Shown: positions 32,828-41,648 of the stretch, piece after piece
How the letters are laid out: every line of letters begins with the position of its first letter
How positions within the stretch are numbered: the stretch's first letter is position 1
Source: an uncultured Rikenellaceae bacterium
GTDB lineage: Bacteria > Bacteroidota > Bacteroidia > Bacteroidales > Rikenellaceae
Length of the DNA: 64,000 bases
Assembly: GCA_944415565.1 (NCBI GenBank)
Contig: CALYBQ010000006.1
Coordinates: 107,716 to 171,715 of the forward strand
Reading direction: 5' to 3'
Position numbers and translations under genes: made by a program
Notes under the pieces: generated by a model
What the model was told of the DNA's origin: nothing
The model's input: only the letters and a program-made list of their open reading frames with translations
Database searches by the model: none

Positions 32828-33096
32828 ATGCGGGAATTTCGGATTCCTGACATTGGCCGGCATAAATGGCTGATGTGCGCTTCCAAGTCTTGAGTAAGCG
32901 TATGTGCCGATTTGATAAATATAAGGTCCGTAATATTCCACCATGTTATCATGTATGGCAAGCCGAATCTGTTTTGTATTCGACTTGCGTATGGTGTTAT
33001 GTTTCGTCATACGCAAAGTAGATGGCGAGACAAGGCCGCGTAGGTTGCGTTACTATGAGTCGCGCCATAACAAGTGGCAATACATCGCTTTTGTAC

Positions 33097-33411
33097 CTAA
33101 AATATTTTCAGACCGATTATTCCCGCCACGATCAGCATCGCAGACATAATACGAGCGAAGTGCGCCGGATCGTGAAAGAAGATTATGCCTATCGCCAATG
33201 TCCCAACCGCGCCTATGCCCGTCCATACGGCATAGGCCGTGCCGATAGGTATGTTGCGTTGTGCGAGGTAGAGGAACATGCCGCTGAGTGCCATCGAAAC
33301 TACCGATACGGATATGAACAGCCAGCGGTTGCCTGTAGTAGATGCCAGTTTGAAGCCGAGGGGCCATCCGATCTCGAATATCCCGCCGAGGATAAGATAA
33401 ATCCAAGCCAT
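33097..33411 (-). CDS. SMR-family exporter, Gdx/SugE-like
   Basis: 104 residues with four membrane helices, the length of small multidrug resistance proteins. The essential Glu13 lies in GIFEIGWPLGFK, and the GTAYAVWTGIGAVGT segment in helix 3 is the Gdx (SugE) type rather than EmrE type. Gdx proteins exchange guanidinium for protons; others export quaternary ammonium compounds. It works as a dual-topology dimer in the inner membrane. It is a single gene; no second SMR subunit is adjacent. I could not find a guanidine riboswitch upstream. Confidence 0.88.
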   Translation of the reverse strand: MAWIYLILGGIFEIGWPLGFKLASTTGNRWLFISVSVVSMALSGMFLYLAQRNIPIGTAYAVWTGIGAVGTLAIGIIFFHDPAHFARIMSAMLIVAGIIGLKIF

Positions 33412-33526
33412 GATTGTCTGTCGTTTAAAAAGTTATTAATACTATATTGTTGTTTTTTTATGAGTGTTGTGCGCGTGCCATAAATCCGGCCTGCACTATT
33501 CCTTGTGTCCATTATGACCACGCATC

Positions 33527-33561
33527 AAAAAAGCACCGCCTTTGCAGGACGGTGCTTTTTT
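33527..33561. terminator. Orphan bidirectional terminator-like hairpin between divergent genes
   Basis: A perfect 12-base-pair stem (33527-33538 with 33550-33561) with A-run and T-run on the two sides, so it looks like a terminator in both directions. It stands upstream of both flanking genes, which point away from each other, and therefore ends no annotated gene. Confidence 0.65.
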
Positions 33562-33696
33562 ATACAGGGTTCGCTTGCCCCCTGTTTCTTCGACAAATAT
33601 ACGATTTTATTCCGGAATAACAATAAGCCTCTTTGCTGCCCGATGCGGTGGTTGCCCGAACGTGAGATATGTGCACGGAAACTTGTAAAAAAAGGT

Positions 33697-33704
33697 TATA
33701 TTTG
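33697..33704 (+). promoter_or_regulatory. -7 element for the thioesterase-glycosyltransferase operon
   Basis: TATATTTG 22 bases before the ATG at 33727. It fixes the start downstream of the long open frame, which begins before it. Confidence 0.5.
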
Positions 33705-33726
33705 TTTTCATAAATTGTCGTCGAAC

Positions 33727-34464
33727 ATGATGGAAAAAGGAACGTATAGTTATAAGATAGAGCCGCGCGATGTCGATTTTACTCTCCGTGCATCGCTGGT
33801 GTCGATGTGCGATTACATATTACAGGCCGCCGGAGACGATGCCGACAATAATAATTTCGGTGTGCGCGACCTGAACTGCGAGGGATGCTCTTGGGTACTC
33901 CTGCGTATGGGAGTGGAAATATTCCGCCGTCTGGAGCAGTACGAGGAGTTTACGGTGCGGACGTGGGTAAACGATGTGAACAGGATGATGACTACACGTA
34001 ACATGGTGGTTTGCGATTCTCGGGGCGAGACGGTAGCTGCTGCGATAACGCAGTGGGCCATAATAGACATCGAAAAGCGTCGGGCGGTTGATGTCACGGC
34101 GCGGGCCGACTTTTCGCATGTCGTCCGCAACGAGCCGTCGCCTATCGCCGTTCCGTTGCGTATCTTTGCTTTCGAACCGGAGACGACACAGATGCGTACC
34201 GTGGTTTACAGCGATATAGACTTCAACCGCCATGTAGGGAGCGTCAAATATGTGGGATGGATGTACGATATGCTGCCCGAAGAGATCGTCATGTACAAGG
34301 AGATAGCGAGGTTCGATATTAATTTCATTCACGAAGCGCGTTTGGGGCAGGTACTGCGAATCGGCATGTCTAACGGGGATAGTTCCATGTTCGAGATATG
34401 TTCAGGTAACGGCCAACCTGTGTGCCGAGCCGTGATGTCGTGGAAAGAAAGTGGCTTAAAATAG
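33727..34464 (+). CDS. Acyl-ACP thioesterase
   Basis: 245 residues from the ATG at 33727 (a second ATG follows directly). There are two hot-dog domains, about 5-140 and 155-245, in the FatA/FatB-like bacterial layout. The second half has SDIDFNRHVGSVKYVGWMYD, the typical D-x-N-x-H motif. It releases free fatty acids from acyl-ACP in the cytoplasm. The glycosyltransferase gene begins six bases after it, so a link to a glycolipid or envelope lipid is possible. The chain is typical in length. Confidence 0.88.
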   Translation: MMEKGTYSYKIEPRDVDFTLRASLVSMCDYILQAAGDDADNNNFGVRDLNCEGCSWVLLRMGVEIFRRLEQYEEFTVRTWVNDVNRMMTTRNMVVCDSRGETVAAAITQWAIIDIEKRRAVDVTARADFSHVVRNEPSPIAVPLRIFAFEPETTQMRTVVYSDIDFNRHVGSVKYVGWMYDMLPEEIVMYKEIARFDINFIHEARLGQVLRIGMSNGDSSMFEICSGNGQPVCRAVMSWKESGLK

Positions 34465-34470
34465 ATCAAT

Positions 34471-35625
34471 ATGCCTAAACGTATTACGATAGTCGGCCCT
34501 GCTCACCCTTACCGTGGTGGGATAGCTTCTTTCGATGAAATGTTGGCCCGCACATACGGCAAGCGAGGCGACAAAGTAGATATAGTCACTTTTACGCTGC
34601 AATATCCGTCGTTGCTCTTTCCCGGCAAGACGCAGTATTCCGAATCGGCAGCGCCGGAGGACTTACATATCGAACGGCAGGTCAATTCGGTGAACCCACT
34701 GAATTGGCTGGAAGTCGGCCGACGTATATGCAGGGAGCGGCCGGATATGGTCATCATGAAATATTGGACTCCGTTTCTGGCCCCTTGCCTCGGCACTATT
34801 GCGCGCCGTGTGAGGAGTAACGGCCATACGAAGGTCGTGGTGCAGGTAGACAATATCGTGCCGCACGAACATAATCTGACGGACCGTATGTTCAATCGCT
34901 ATTTCGTGAATAGTGTGGACGGGTTTGTCTATATGTCGGAACAGGTTAAATATGATCTCGAAGATCTTTGTACCGACAAGCCGGCATTGTTCTCTCCGCA
35001 TCCTATATTTACGGTATACGGAGATGCGGTTTCGAGAGAGACGGCATGTGCGACATTGGGACTCGATCCCTCGTTACGATATTCGCTGTTTTTCGGGCTT
35101 GTGCGCGATTACAAAGGGCTCGACCTGCTGATAGACGCATGGACCATACTGAAGGCCGATAATCGGACGGAAGGGCGGAAATTGATTGTCGCAGGAGAGT
35201 TCTATGGCAATAAGGAGAAGTATTTGCGGCAGATAGAGGATAACGGCCTGACGGACGATGTGATTATCCGAGACACGTATGTTCGTGACGAGGACGTGCG
35301 ATATTATTTTTCGGCGGCCGATGTGTTGATACAGCCGTATCATTCGGCCACGCAGAGCGGAGTCACTCAGATAGCGTATAATTTCAGGTTGCCGATGATC
35401 GTGACCGATGTTGGCGGACTGGCCGAGATCGTGCCGGACGATGTGGTCGGATATGTTGTCGATCGCACTCCTGATGCGATAGCAACGGCATTCGTCAGAT
35501 TGTATAACGATGGAAACTTGGAGCGTTTTAGGCAGAATATGCTGCTCGAAAAAGAGCGCTTTACGTGGGATGCTATGTGCGATCGCATAGACGAAGTGTT
35601 GGAATTGTTGCAATGCAAGCCCTGA
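34471..35625 (+). CDS. Glycosyltransferase family 4-like
   Basis: 384 residues. The N-terminal domain begins ITIVGPAHPYRGGIASFDEML (Gly-rich donor loop, about 4-25), and the C-terminal Rossmann domain has YSLFFGLVRDYKGLDLLIDAW (about 205) and the sugar-nucleotide segment of an ADVLIQPYHSATQSGVTQIAYNFRLP type (about 285), matching GT-B fold family 4. It transfers a sugar from a nucleotide donor to an unknown acceptor on the cytoplasmic side. It is co-transcribed with the acyl-ACP thioesterase. From 35626 to 35930 I see no gene. Confidence 0.85.
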   Translation: MPKRITIVGPAHPYRGGIASFDEMLARTYGKRGDKVDIVTFTLQYPSLLFPGKTQYSESAAPEDLHIERQVNSVNPLNWLEVGRRICRERPDMVIMKYWTPFLAPCLGTIARRVRSNGHTKVVVQVDNIVPHEHNLTDRMFNRYFVNSVDGFVYMSEQVKYDLEDLCTDKPALFSPHPIFTVYGDAVSRETACATLGLDPSLRYSLFFGLVRDYKGLDLLIDAWTILKADNRTEGRKLIVAGEFYGNKEKYLRQIEDNGLTDDVIIRDTYVRDEDVRYYFSAADVLIQPYHSATQSGVTQIAYNFRLPMIVTDVGGLAEIVPDDVVGYVVDRTPDAIATAFVRLYNDGNLERFRQNMLLEKERFTWDAMCDRIDEVLELLQCKP

Positions 35626-35930
35626 TCCGAGAAACCGTCCGTTAAGTTGCGAGTCCATTCTTTTGGGGCGGTACATGATATTAGAGGTTCTAGGGGGAAA
35701 AGCAGTGTGGTATGGCATATATATATTTGCCATTGATTTTGCATTGCGTAGACAGATAGTTCGCTGAGATAATATTTTGTCGCCGTTACAAACATATTGT
35801 GCCCTAACTTCGCAGAGTAAATCTAATATATAAACAGCACATAGGATTCCGCTATAGGCGGCTACGAGATGAGACTAATTTCAAAAGTTTTATATGGCTT
35901 AATTCGTTTGTTTCACTATAATGCGGGGGA

Positions 35931-35972
35931 AACGATAACGCCTCGCTTTTCAATAAGCGAGGCGTTATCGTT
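35931..35972 (-). terminator. Long perfect inverted repeat after the acyl-CoA dehydrogenase gene
   Basis: Perfect 18-base-pair stem (35931-35948 with 35955-35972) and a six-base loop, 22 bases beyond the stop of the dehydrogenase gene. There is no T-run, but stem strength suggests termination or 3' protection of the etf operon transcript. Confidence 0.6.
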
Positions 35973-35994
35973 GATATTAAACTGATGACCAGTG

Positions 35995-37725
35995 TTACAG
36001 GTTCTCTACATTTTCGTCCATTACCGCTTTGAACAGGTCGATGTCGCCGCAGCATGAGTTGAAGATATACGATTTGGCCTCTTTACATTTTGCGAGGGCG
36101 ATCTTTGCATATACTTGTGCGCTTCCGCGGTAATCTTCCACATCGACGGCCTGTTTAAGCAACAGGTGGGTGATGATGATGTGTCCTGCCATTTCTACGA
36201 GACGGCGTGCATGGAAGTCGATCTGCTCGGCATCGCCAGCTGTAACGCGCTCTACGCATGCTTCATAATCTTCCCTTAGCTCAGCCATTTGCTTGGCTAC
36301 TGATTCCAAATCGGCCGGGTAGGCTGCTTCAGCTTCGTATTCCTTTAACTTATTGAGGTATGTGCCGGTCGTGACGTGGCGGATGGCCGCTACAACCTGC
36401 AATTGCGATGTGCCTTCGTATATGTTCGTGATACGGGCGTCGCGATAAAGACGTTCTACCGGATAGTCTTTCATGTAGCCGGAACCGCCGAGTATCTGCA
36501 TGGCGTCGTATGCCATCTGGTTGCAGTATTCGCTGGTCATGAGTTTCTGCAACGGCGTGAACGCATCGGCGAGTTTGTTGTATTCCTTCATCTCGGCCCG
36601 TTCTTCCGGTTCGAGCTTGCGGTCGTGGCTCCAATGCGTGTAGCATTTGTATATCTCTACGAAACGAGTTGTCTCGTAAAGCAATGCGCGCGAACCTTGT
36701 AGCTTAGCTTTCATGTTGCTGAGCATTTCGAATACGGCGGGAAATTCGATGATCGGCTTTCCGAACTGTTCGCGTTCGTGGGCATATTTAAGCGCTTCGC
36801 GGTAGGCGGCCTCGCTGAGTCCGACAGCCTGTGCGCCGATGCCGAGGCGTGCCGCGTTCATCAGCGACATGACGTATTTGATAAGGCCCATTTTGCGGTC
36901 GCCGACCAGTTTTGCCGGAGCGTTGGTGAATACAAGTTCGCAGGTAGGCGAGCCTTTTATACCCATCTTGTTCTCTATGCGGCGTACCTTGGTCGCACCG
37001 CTGCGTTTGTCGTATACGAACATCGATAGTCCGCGTGCGTCTTTTGTTCCCTCCTCCGAACGTGCGAGTACGAGCGAAATGTCGCCGTCGCCGTTGGTAA
37101 TGAAACGTTTGACACCGTTCAGAAGCCACGTTTGTTTCTCTTCGTCCCATGTAGCTTTGAGCATCACGGCCTGAAGGTCGGAGCCGGCGTCAGGTTCGGT
37201 GAGGTCCATCGCACAAGTTTCGCCGCGCGATACGCGTGTCAGGTATTCCTGCTTGATCTCTTCCGATGCGAACTCGTTGAGAGTCTCGGCGCAGTCTTGC
37301 AAGCCCCATATGTTCTCGAAGCCCATGTCGCCGCGTGCGACCATTTCGTTGGTCATAACGAAACATACGAGCGGGAAGTTGAGTCCTTCGTACTTGCGTG
37401 GAAGAGTGATGCCCATTAGTCCGGCCTTGACGATGGCGTCGAGGTTCTTCTGTGTGCCTTCTGCATATACCACGCGGTCGTTAACGACCTGAGGACCTGT
37501 GTGGTCTACATCCTCTGCGTTCACGGCTATGACGTCGCCGCATATTTCGCCCATTATCTCGAGTACGCGGCGGTACGAGTCCATAGCATCCTCGAAATCT
37601 GCGGGAGCGTAGTCGTACCTGTCTTTGTCCTCGAATCCTTTTTCCTTCAGTTCCACAATTTTACGCATCAGCGGATGCGACAGGTGGTACTGAAGGTCTT
37701 TGTTGTCTGAAAAAAAGTTAGCCAT
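35995..37725 (-). CDS. Acyl-CoA dehydrogenase (with extended C-terminal domain)
   Basis: 576 residues: three acyl-CoA dehydrogenase domains (N-terminal helical to about 165, beta domain to 280, C-terminal helical to 450) plus an extra C-terminal helical region of about 120 residues. FAD/substrate segments are CAMDLTEPDAGSDLQAV and the catalytic Glu in NIYEGTSQLQ (about residue 440). It oxidises acyl-CoA to trans-2-enoyl-CoA (or runs the reverse in fermentation) and passes electrons to EtfAB, encoded upstream in the same operon. The chain length preferred is not evident. A small secreted-protein gene sits between it and etfA. Confidence 0.92.
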   Translation of the reverse strand: MANFFSDNKDLQYHLSHPLMRKIVELKEKGFEDKDRYDYAPADFEDAMDSYRRVLEIMGEICGDVIAVNAEDVDHTGPQVVNDRVVYAEGTQKNLDAIVKAGLMGITLPRKYEGLNFPLVCFVMTNEMVARGDMGFENIWGLQDCAETLNEFASEEIKQEYLTRVSRGETCAMDLTEPDAGSDLQAVMLKATWDEEKQTWLLNGVKRFITNGDGDISLVLARSEEGTKDARGLSMFVYDKRSGATKVRRIENKMGIKGSPTCELVFTNAPAKLVGDRKMGLIKYVMSLMNAARLGIGAQAVGLSEAAYREALKYAHEREQFGKPIIEFPAVFEMLSNMKAKLQGSRALLYETTRFVEIYKCYTHWSHDRKLEPEERAEMKEYNKLADAFTPLQKLMTSEYCNQMAYDAMQILGGSGYMKDYPVERLYRDARITNIYEGTSQLQVVAAIRHVTTGTYLNKLKEYEAEAAYPADLESVAKQMAELREDYEACVERVTAGDAEQIDFHARRLVEMAGHIIITHLLLKQAVDVEDYRGSAQVYAKIALAKCKEAKSYIFNSCCGDIDLFKAVMDENVENL

Positions 37726-37739
37726 ATTTTAGTCGTTGT

Positions 37740-38354
37740 TTATTTTTTCAATGTTATGCCTACAATGTAGTAATGCGGCAAATTTTTGAGTATTTCGCTT
37801 GACATATCCGAAGCGATTTCGGATTCGCCGCAAAAACGGAAAATTCTAGAGTGTTCATCGTACCAAAATGATCCTAACAGGACAAGCGGTATAAATTTGC
37901 CGGGCATAATCCTTTTATCTAATTTGAATGTCCGAGCCCCATATATGTATGATGTTTGGCCTGTCTCCTCTATTTTTATGCCGTGAAGGCGTAATGGGAT
38001 GTTACGATACGCTTCGGGAATACCCACTTGTACATATTTGACAGATGATTTGTTTGCAATGCACGGATCGTCGCTGGGGTAAAATCCGATATGCACATTC
38101 TTAATATTTCCGTACTGTTCTTTGTCATACTCTTGTTTGGCAAATATACTTTCCTGACCGTCCGAATATTCGCGGATTTCGAATTCGATTTGCCGTGCTT
38201 GCGGAATATCAAAATCGTATACCTCATATCCAGCCGCCTTAAGTAAGGCCGTCAGGCTTTCAATGTACAATTTGTTCGTTTTTTTTATCCTTTGTCCGTA
38301 CACGGGTGTGGATAAAATGAGGATACATGCAATTATGAAGAGCCTCCTGTACAT
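37740..38354 (-). CDS. Secreted hypothetical protein inside the etf operon
   Basis: 204 residues with a signal peptide (cleavage near PVYGQR, about residue 21) and no lipobox, so it is periplasmic or outer-membrane associated. It has a beta-rich body with FIPLVLLGSFWYDEHSRIFRFCGE and LPHYYIVGI near the end. It reminds me of the Bacteroidota DUF5041 family, but I cannot confirm that. It lies nine bases after etfA and 14 bases before the acyl-CoA dehydrogenase gene, so it is part of that operon although its neighbours are cytoplasmic redox enzymes. Lower G+C than its neighbours suggests a later insertion. Confidence 0.65.
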   Translation of the reverse strand: MYRRLFIIACILILSTPVYGQRIKKTNKLYIESLTALLKAAGYEVYDFDIPQARQIEFEIREYSDGQESIFAKQEYDKEQYGNIKNVHIGFYPSDDPCIANKSSVKYVQVGIPEAYRNIPLRLHGIKIEETGQTSYIYGARTFKLDKRIMPGKFIPLVLLGSFWYDEHSRIFRFCGESEIASDMSSEILKNLPHYYIVGITLKK

Positions 38355-38363
38355 GGTTATCGT

Positions 38364-39383
38364 CTATTTGCTGTTCTGTTTGTAGTACTTTATCATTTTC
38401 GGTATGACATCGTTCACATCGCCAGTAATTGCATAATCGGCTATTTTATTTATTGGAGCTTCAGGGTCGGTGTTGATCGAGATTATCATAGACGAGCCGT
38501 CCATGCCTGCCGTGTGCTGAATCTGTCCAGAGATTCCGCATGCGATATAGAGCTTGGGACGTACCGTCACACCTGTCTGGCCTATCTGGCGTGCATGGTC
38601 GGCGAAACCTGCATCTACTGCCGCACGCGAAGCTCCGACTTCGCCGCCGATGACGTCGGCCAGTTCGAACAACTGTTTGAAGCCATCCTTAGAACCCATG
38701 CCGTAACCTCCGGCAATGATGATAGGTGCGCCTTTTACATTGATCTTGCGCTCTTCCATCTGGCGTTCGATGATCTTGACTGCGAAATCTGTGTCATTCA
38801 CATATTTTTTCCAGTCTATGGCTTTGACAGTTCCCTTGCCCGGCTTCGCAGCTTCTTCTTTTTTCATCACGCCTTCGCGGACGGTTGCCATCTGCGGTCG
38901 GCAGTCTGGGTTGATGATCGTGGCGATGATATTGCCGCCAAAAGCAGGACGTATCTGATAAAGCAGGTTTTCGTACTCCTTGCCCGACCTGTTGTCCTTG
39001 TGGCCGCCGATGACGAGGCTCGTACAGTCTGCCGTGAGGCCGCTGTGGAGCGCCGAAGATACGCGTGGGCCGAGGTCGCGTCCTATTGGGGTAGCTCCCA
39101 TAAGAGCTATCTGCGGTTTCTCTTCCTTGAAGAGCCCGCACAGGATGGCGCTGTGGGGTAGGGTGCGGTATGGGTCGAGCTCCTTGCCCTCTGCGGTCCA
39201 TATCGTGTCCGCTCCGTAGCGGGCTAGTTCTTTGTCTACTCCTTCGAGGTTGTTTCCGATGACTACAGCCTCGAGTTCGCATCCGAGCGTGTCGGCCAGT
39301 TCGCGGCCTTTGGTCATGAGTTCGAGACTGACGTCGGCTATCTTGCCGCCTTCCATCTCGCAATATACGAATATGTTGTTCAT
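38364..39383 (-). CDS. etfA: Electron transfer flavoprotein, alpha subunit
   Basis: 339 residues from the ATG at 39383 (MNNIFVYCEMEGG); longer frames upstream lack family similarity. The C-terminal FAD domain carries GASRAAVDAGFADHARQIGQTG, LYIACGISGQIQHTAGM and ISINTDPEAPINKIADY, all diagnostic for EtfA. With EtfB it carries electrons between acyl-CoA dehydrogenases and the respiratory chain, or bifurcates them. The gene follows etfB after 73 bases. Whether this Etf is of the bifurcating type cannot be judged by eye. Confidence 0.94.
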   Translation of the reverse strand: MNNIFVYCEMEGGKIADVSLELMTKGRELADTLGCELEAVVIGNNLEGVDKELARYGADTIWTAEGKELDPYRTLPHSAILCGLFKEEKPQIALMGATPIGRDLGPRVSSALHSGLTADCTSLVIGGHKDNRSGKEYENLLYQIRPAFGGNIIATIINPDCRPQMATVREGVMKKEEAAKPGKGTVKAIDWKKYVNDTDFAVKIIERQMEERKINVKGAPIIIAGGYGMGSKDGFKQLFELADVIGGEVGASRAAVDAGFADHARQIGQTGVTVRPKLYIACGISGQIQHTAGMDGSSMIISINTDPEAPINKIADYAITGDVNDVIPKMIKYYKQNSK

Positions 39384-39456
39384 ATTATTTCTACTTGATT
39401 TCGTTATGGCCGGAGTCACTGCCGTCTGTCGCGGCTGCATCCGGTCAGGCAATGGA

Positions 39457-40341
39457 TTAACCGAGTGTGTGGCTGACGATGAGTTCTACCATGAGATCGT
39501 TTATATCGTTGTCGGCGGCCGTGAGGCGTTTGGCTTCCTTGGCTTGGAAAACGACGTTCTCGATCTGTTTTACTTTCGTAGGCGAACCTGCGAGTCCGAG
39601 CTGGTTGTCGTCGGCATCTACGTCGGCTACGCTCCATTCCTGTATGTTCAGGTACTCTTTGCGGGCGCATAGCGAGTTCATGTAATCGCTGTCGGCCTCT
39701 TGAAGTTCGCTCGGGGTCTTGGCGTATTTGTATTTCATTACCCTCTTGGCGTGCTGCGGGCGACATTCGGCAGCGGATCCGTTAACGGTTACAACCAATG
39801 GTAACGACGACGAGACGATCTCCACACCGTGGTCGAGGCGACGCTTGATGACTATCTCACCGTTATCGTCGCTGAGTGATACTATCTCTTCAGCATACGT
39901 AACCTGCGGCAGACCGAGCTTTTCCGCTACTTGCGGACCTACCTGTGCCGTATCGCCGTCTATGGCTTGGCGGCCTGCTACTATGATGTCGGGATTGATC
40001 TTGACAAGCGCACGCGAGAGGGCATAAGATGTCGCGAGAGTATCGGCTCCTGCAAATTTACGGTCGGTCAGAAGGATGCCGCCGTCTGCGCCGCGGAACA
40101 TGGCGTCTCGCAGGATGTCGGCCGCGCGGGGTGGGCCCATTGTCAGTACCTGCACAGTGCTTCCTTCGCGCATGTCCTTGAGGATAAGCGCCTGTTCGAG
40201 TGCGTTAAGGTCTTCTGGGTTGAAAATGGCCGGCAATGCGGCGCGGTTAACTGTTCCGTCGGCTTTCATGGCGTCTTTTCCGACATTTCTGGTGTCGGGA
40301 ACCTGTTTGGCCAACACAACGATCTTCAACGGTTTACTCAT
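39457..40341 (-). CDS. etfB: Electron transfer flavoprotein, beta subunit
   Basis: 294 residues from the ATG at 40341 (MSKPLKIVVLAKQVPDTR). The segment VVLAKQVPDT, the adenine-nucleotide region GRQAIDGDTAQVGPQVAEKLG (about 118-138), and VTVNGSAAECRPQHAKR fit EtfB. It begins the operon etfB-etfA-secreted protein-acyl-CoA dehydrogenase. Bifurcating EtfB proteins bind a second FAD in this region, classical ones bind AMP; the residues do not let me choose. Between 40342 and 40684 there is no gene I can support. Confidence 0.93.
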   Translation of the reverse strand: MSKPLKIVVLAKQVPDTRNVGKDAMKADGTVNRAALPAIFNPEDLNALEQALILKDMREGSTVQVLTMGPPRAADILRDAMFRGADGGILLTDRKFAGADTLATSYALSRALVKINPDIIVAGRQAIDGDTAQVGPQVAEKLGLPQVTYAEEIVSLSDDNGEIVIKRRLDHGVEIVSSSLPLVVTVNGSAAECRPQHAKRVMKYKYAKTPSELQEADSDYMNSLCARKEYLNIQEWSVADVDADDNQLGLAGSPTKVKQIENVVFQAKEAKRLTAADNDINDLMVELIVSHTLG

Positions 40342-40684
40342 TTTAAAGGTTATGTTTGTTAGATTAAAGTTCGTGGTTTTGTCATTCTCCGCAAAATAGG
40401 TCTGCTTAAAAACAAAACATTGCAATTTAAAGAAATATGCGCGATAATCAAAATAACGTGTAGATAATTCGAGTGCTTGAACGATATTTTACGTCATGTT
40501 GACAAGTGTTCACTCTTATGGGTAGGCAGCGCCTACTGTGTTTCTTTGCGATATTATTCTGTTGCGTGAGCACAGGTGTGCGGTGTTGATTACAGGCGTA
40601 ATGTCGTGGCAGAATAAATTATGCGTTGGATGGTAAGCCTATTGCCGGCTTCTCAAGAGCAAATAAAGAGAGGTGGGGGAGAAA

Positions 40685-40714
40685 CAAAAACCGGGGCCTT
40701 GGAAAGCCCCGGTT
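40685..40714 (-). terminator. Terminator of the OmpA-family lipoprotein gene
   Basis: Nine-base-pair GC-rich stem followed by five T on the minus strand, 23 bases after the stop. Confidence 0.8.
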
Positions 40715-40737
40715 CATTGTCTTTAGTCGCAGATGCA

Positions 40738-41436
40738 CTATTTAAGCGTGCCTGCTTCTGCCTGCTTCACCATGTTTTGGTTGGCGGTCAAGAATATCTC
40801 TACTCGGCGGTTCTGTGCACGTCCGGCTTCGGTAGAGTTGTCAGCTACCGGAGAGTCGTACGCAAGACCTTTGACGGCGATTATCTGTTTGGCTGGTACG
40901 CCCTGTCCGAGCAGGTAGTTCTGTACGGCCTGTGCGCGTTCGGTCGAAACTTTGGTGTTGACCTCGTGCGTACCTTTGTTGTCGGTGTGCCCATAGATGG
41001 TGATGTCCATATCAGGCTCAGAGATAACGGTTCCGGCGAATTTAGCAAGGGCTTCGCGCGATGCGTTGCTGAGGGCGGTAGAGTTGAACCCGAACAGGAT
41101 ACCGTCGGCGAACGTGACTTTTATGGCCTGAAGGCCGTTCTGGTCGGTCACTTGCTGCACTTCCGCGTCTTTAACTTGCTGGGCTATCTCGGCTTGTTTC
41201 TTGTCCATCTTATTGCCGATGAGCACGCCTGCACCCGATCCTACCGCTGCTCCTACCGCTGCTCCTATGGCTGCGCCTTTTCCGCCACCTGCCAATGCGC
41301 CTATACCTGCGCCGAGCAGGGCACCGCCGCCACCGCCGTATGCTGCGCCTTTACCTTTGTTGCTCCATGTCGAACAACCGGCCATCATCACACCTGCCAA
41401 CAGAAGTGCCGCGATAGATAATTTCGAACTTTTCAT
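40738..41436 (-). CDS. OmpA-family lipoprotein with glycine zipper (YiaD-like)
   Basis: 232 residues from the ATG at 41436 (another lies two codons upstream). The lipobox MMAGCS marks a lipoprotein. Residues 28-80 are a Gly/Ala-rich glycine-zipper segment that can insert in a membrane. The C-terminal OmpA domain has [14 protein letters not shown] and the peptidoglycan-binding Arg in NRRVEIFL, with the diaminopimelate-binding Asp in the GHTDNKG loop. It should tie the outer membrane to the cell wall. Single gene. Confidence 0.9.
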   Translation of the reverse strand: MKSSKLSIAALLLAGVMMAGCSTWSNKGKGAAYGGGGGALLGAGIGALAGGGKGAAIGAAVGAAVGSGAGVLIGNKMDKKQAEIAQQVKDAEVQQVTDQNGLQAIKVTFADGILFGFNSTALSNASREALAKFAGTVISEPDMDITIYGHTDNKGTHEVNTKVSTERAQAVQNYLLGQGVPAKQIIAVKGLAYDSPVADNSTEAGRAQNRRVEIFLTANQNMVKQAEAGTLK

Positions 41437-41583
41437 AGTCATAAGTTTTTTATCGTTTAAAAATCATTGTATGCTGTTAGTCTTGCATTGCAAAATGCAG
41501 GCCATTTTCACCGGATAACGTAATTTTCTCGGCGTTATTATTCCTGCGAGAGTTTAAATACCCACGATAGACTTGTTTCTTAG

Positions 41584-41620
41584 AAAATTCGGCCATCCAC
41601 AAGTTGGACGGCCGAATTTT
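41584..41620 (-). terminator. Terminator of purA
   Basis: A perfect 11-base-pair stem (41584-41594 with 41610-41620) with T-run on the minus strand, 29 bases after the stop. Confidence 0.8.
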
Positions 41621-41648
41621 ACGGTAAGTTCATAATATGCAGGCTGGT

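Noticed and set aside
33412..33726. Guanidine riboswitch upstream of the Gdx-like exporter
   Set aside because: I looked for ykkC-type, mini-ykkC (paired ACGR loops) and type III features in the leader and saw none.
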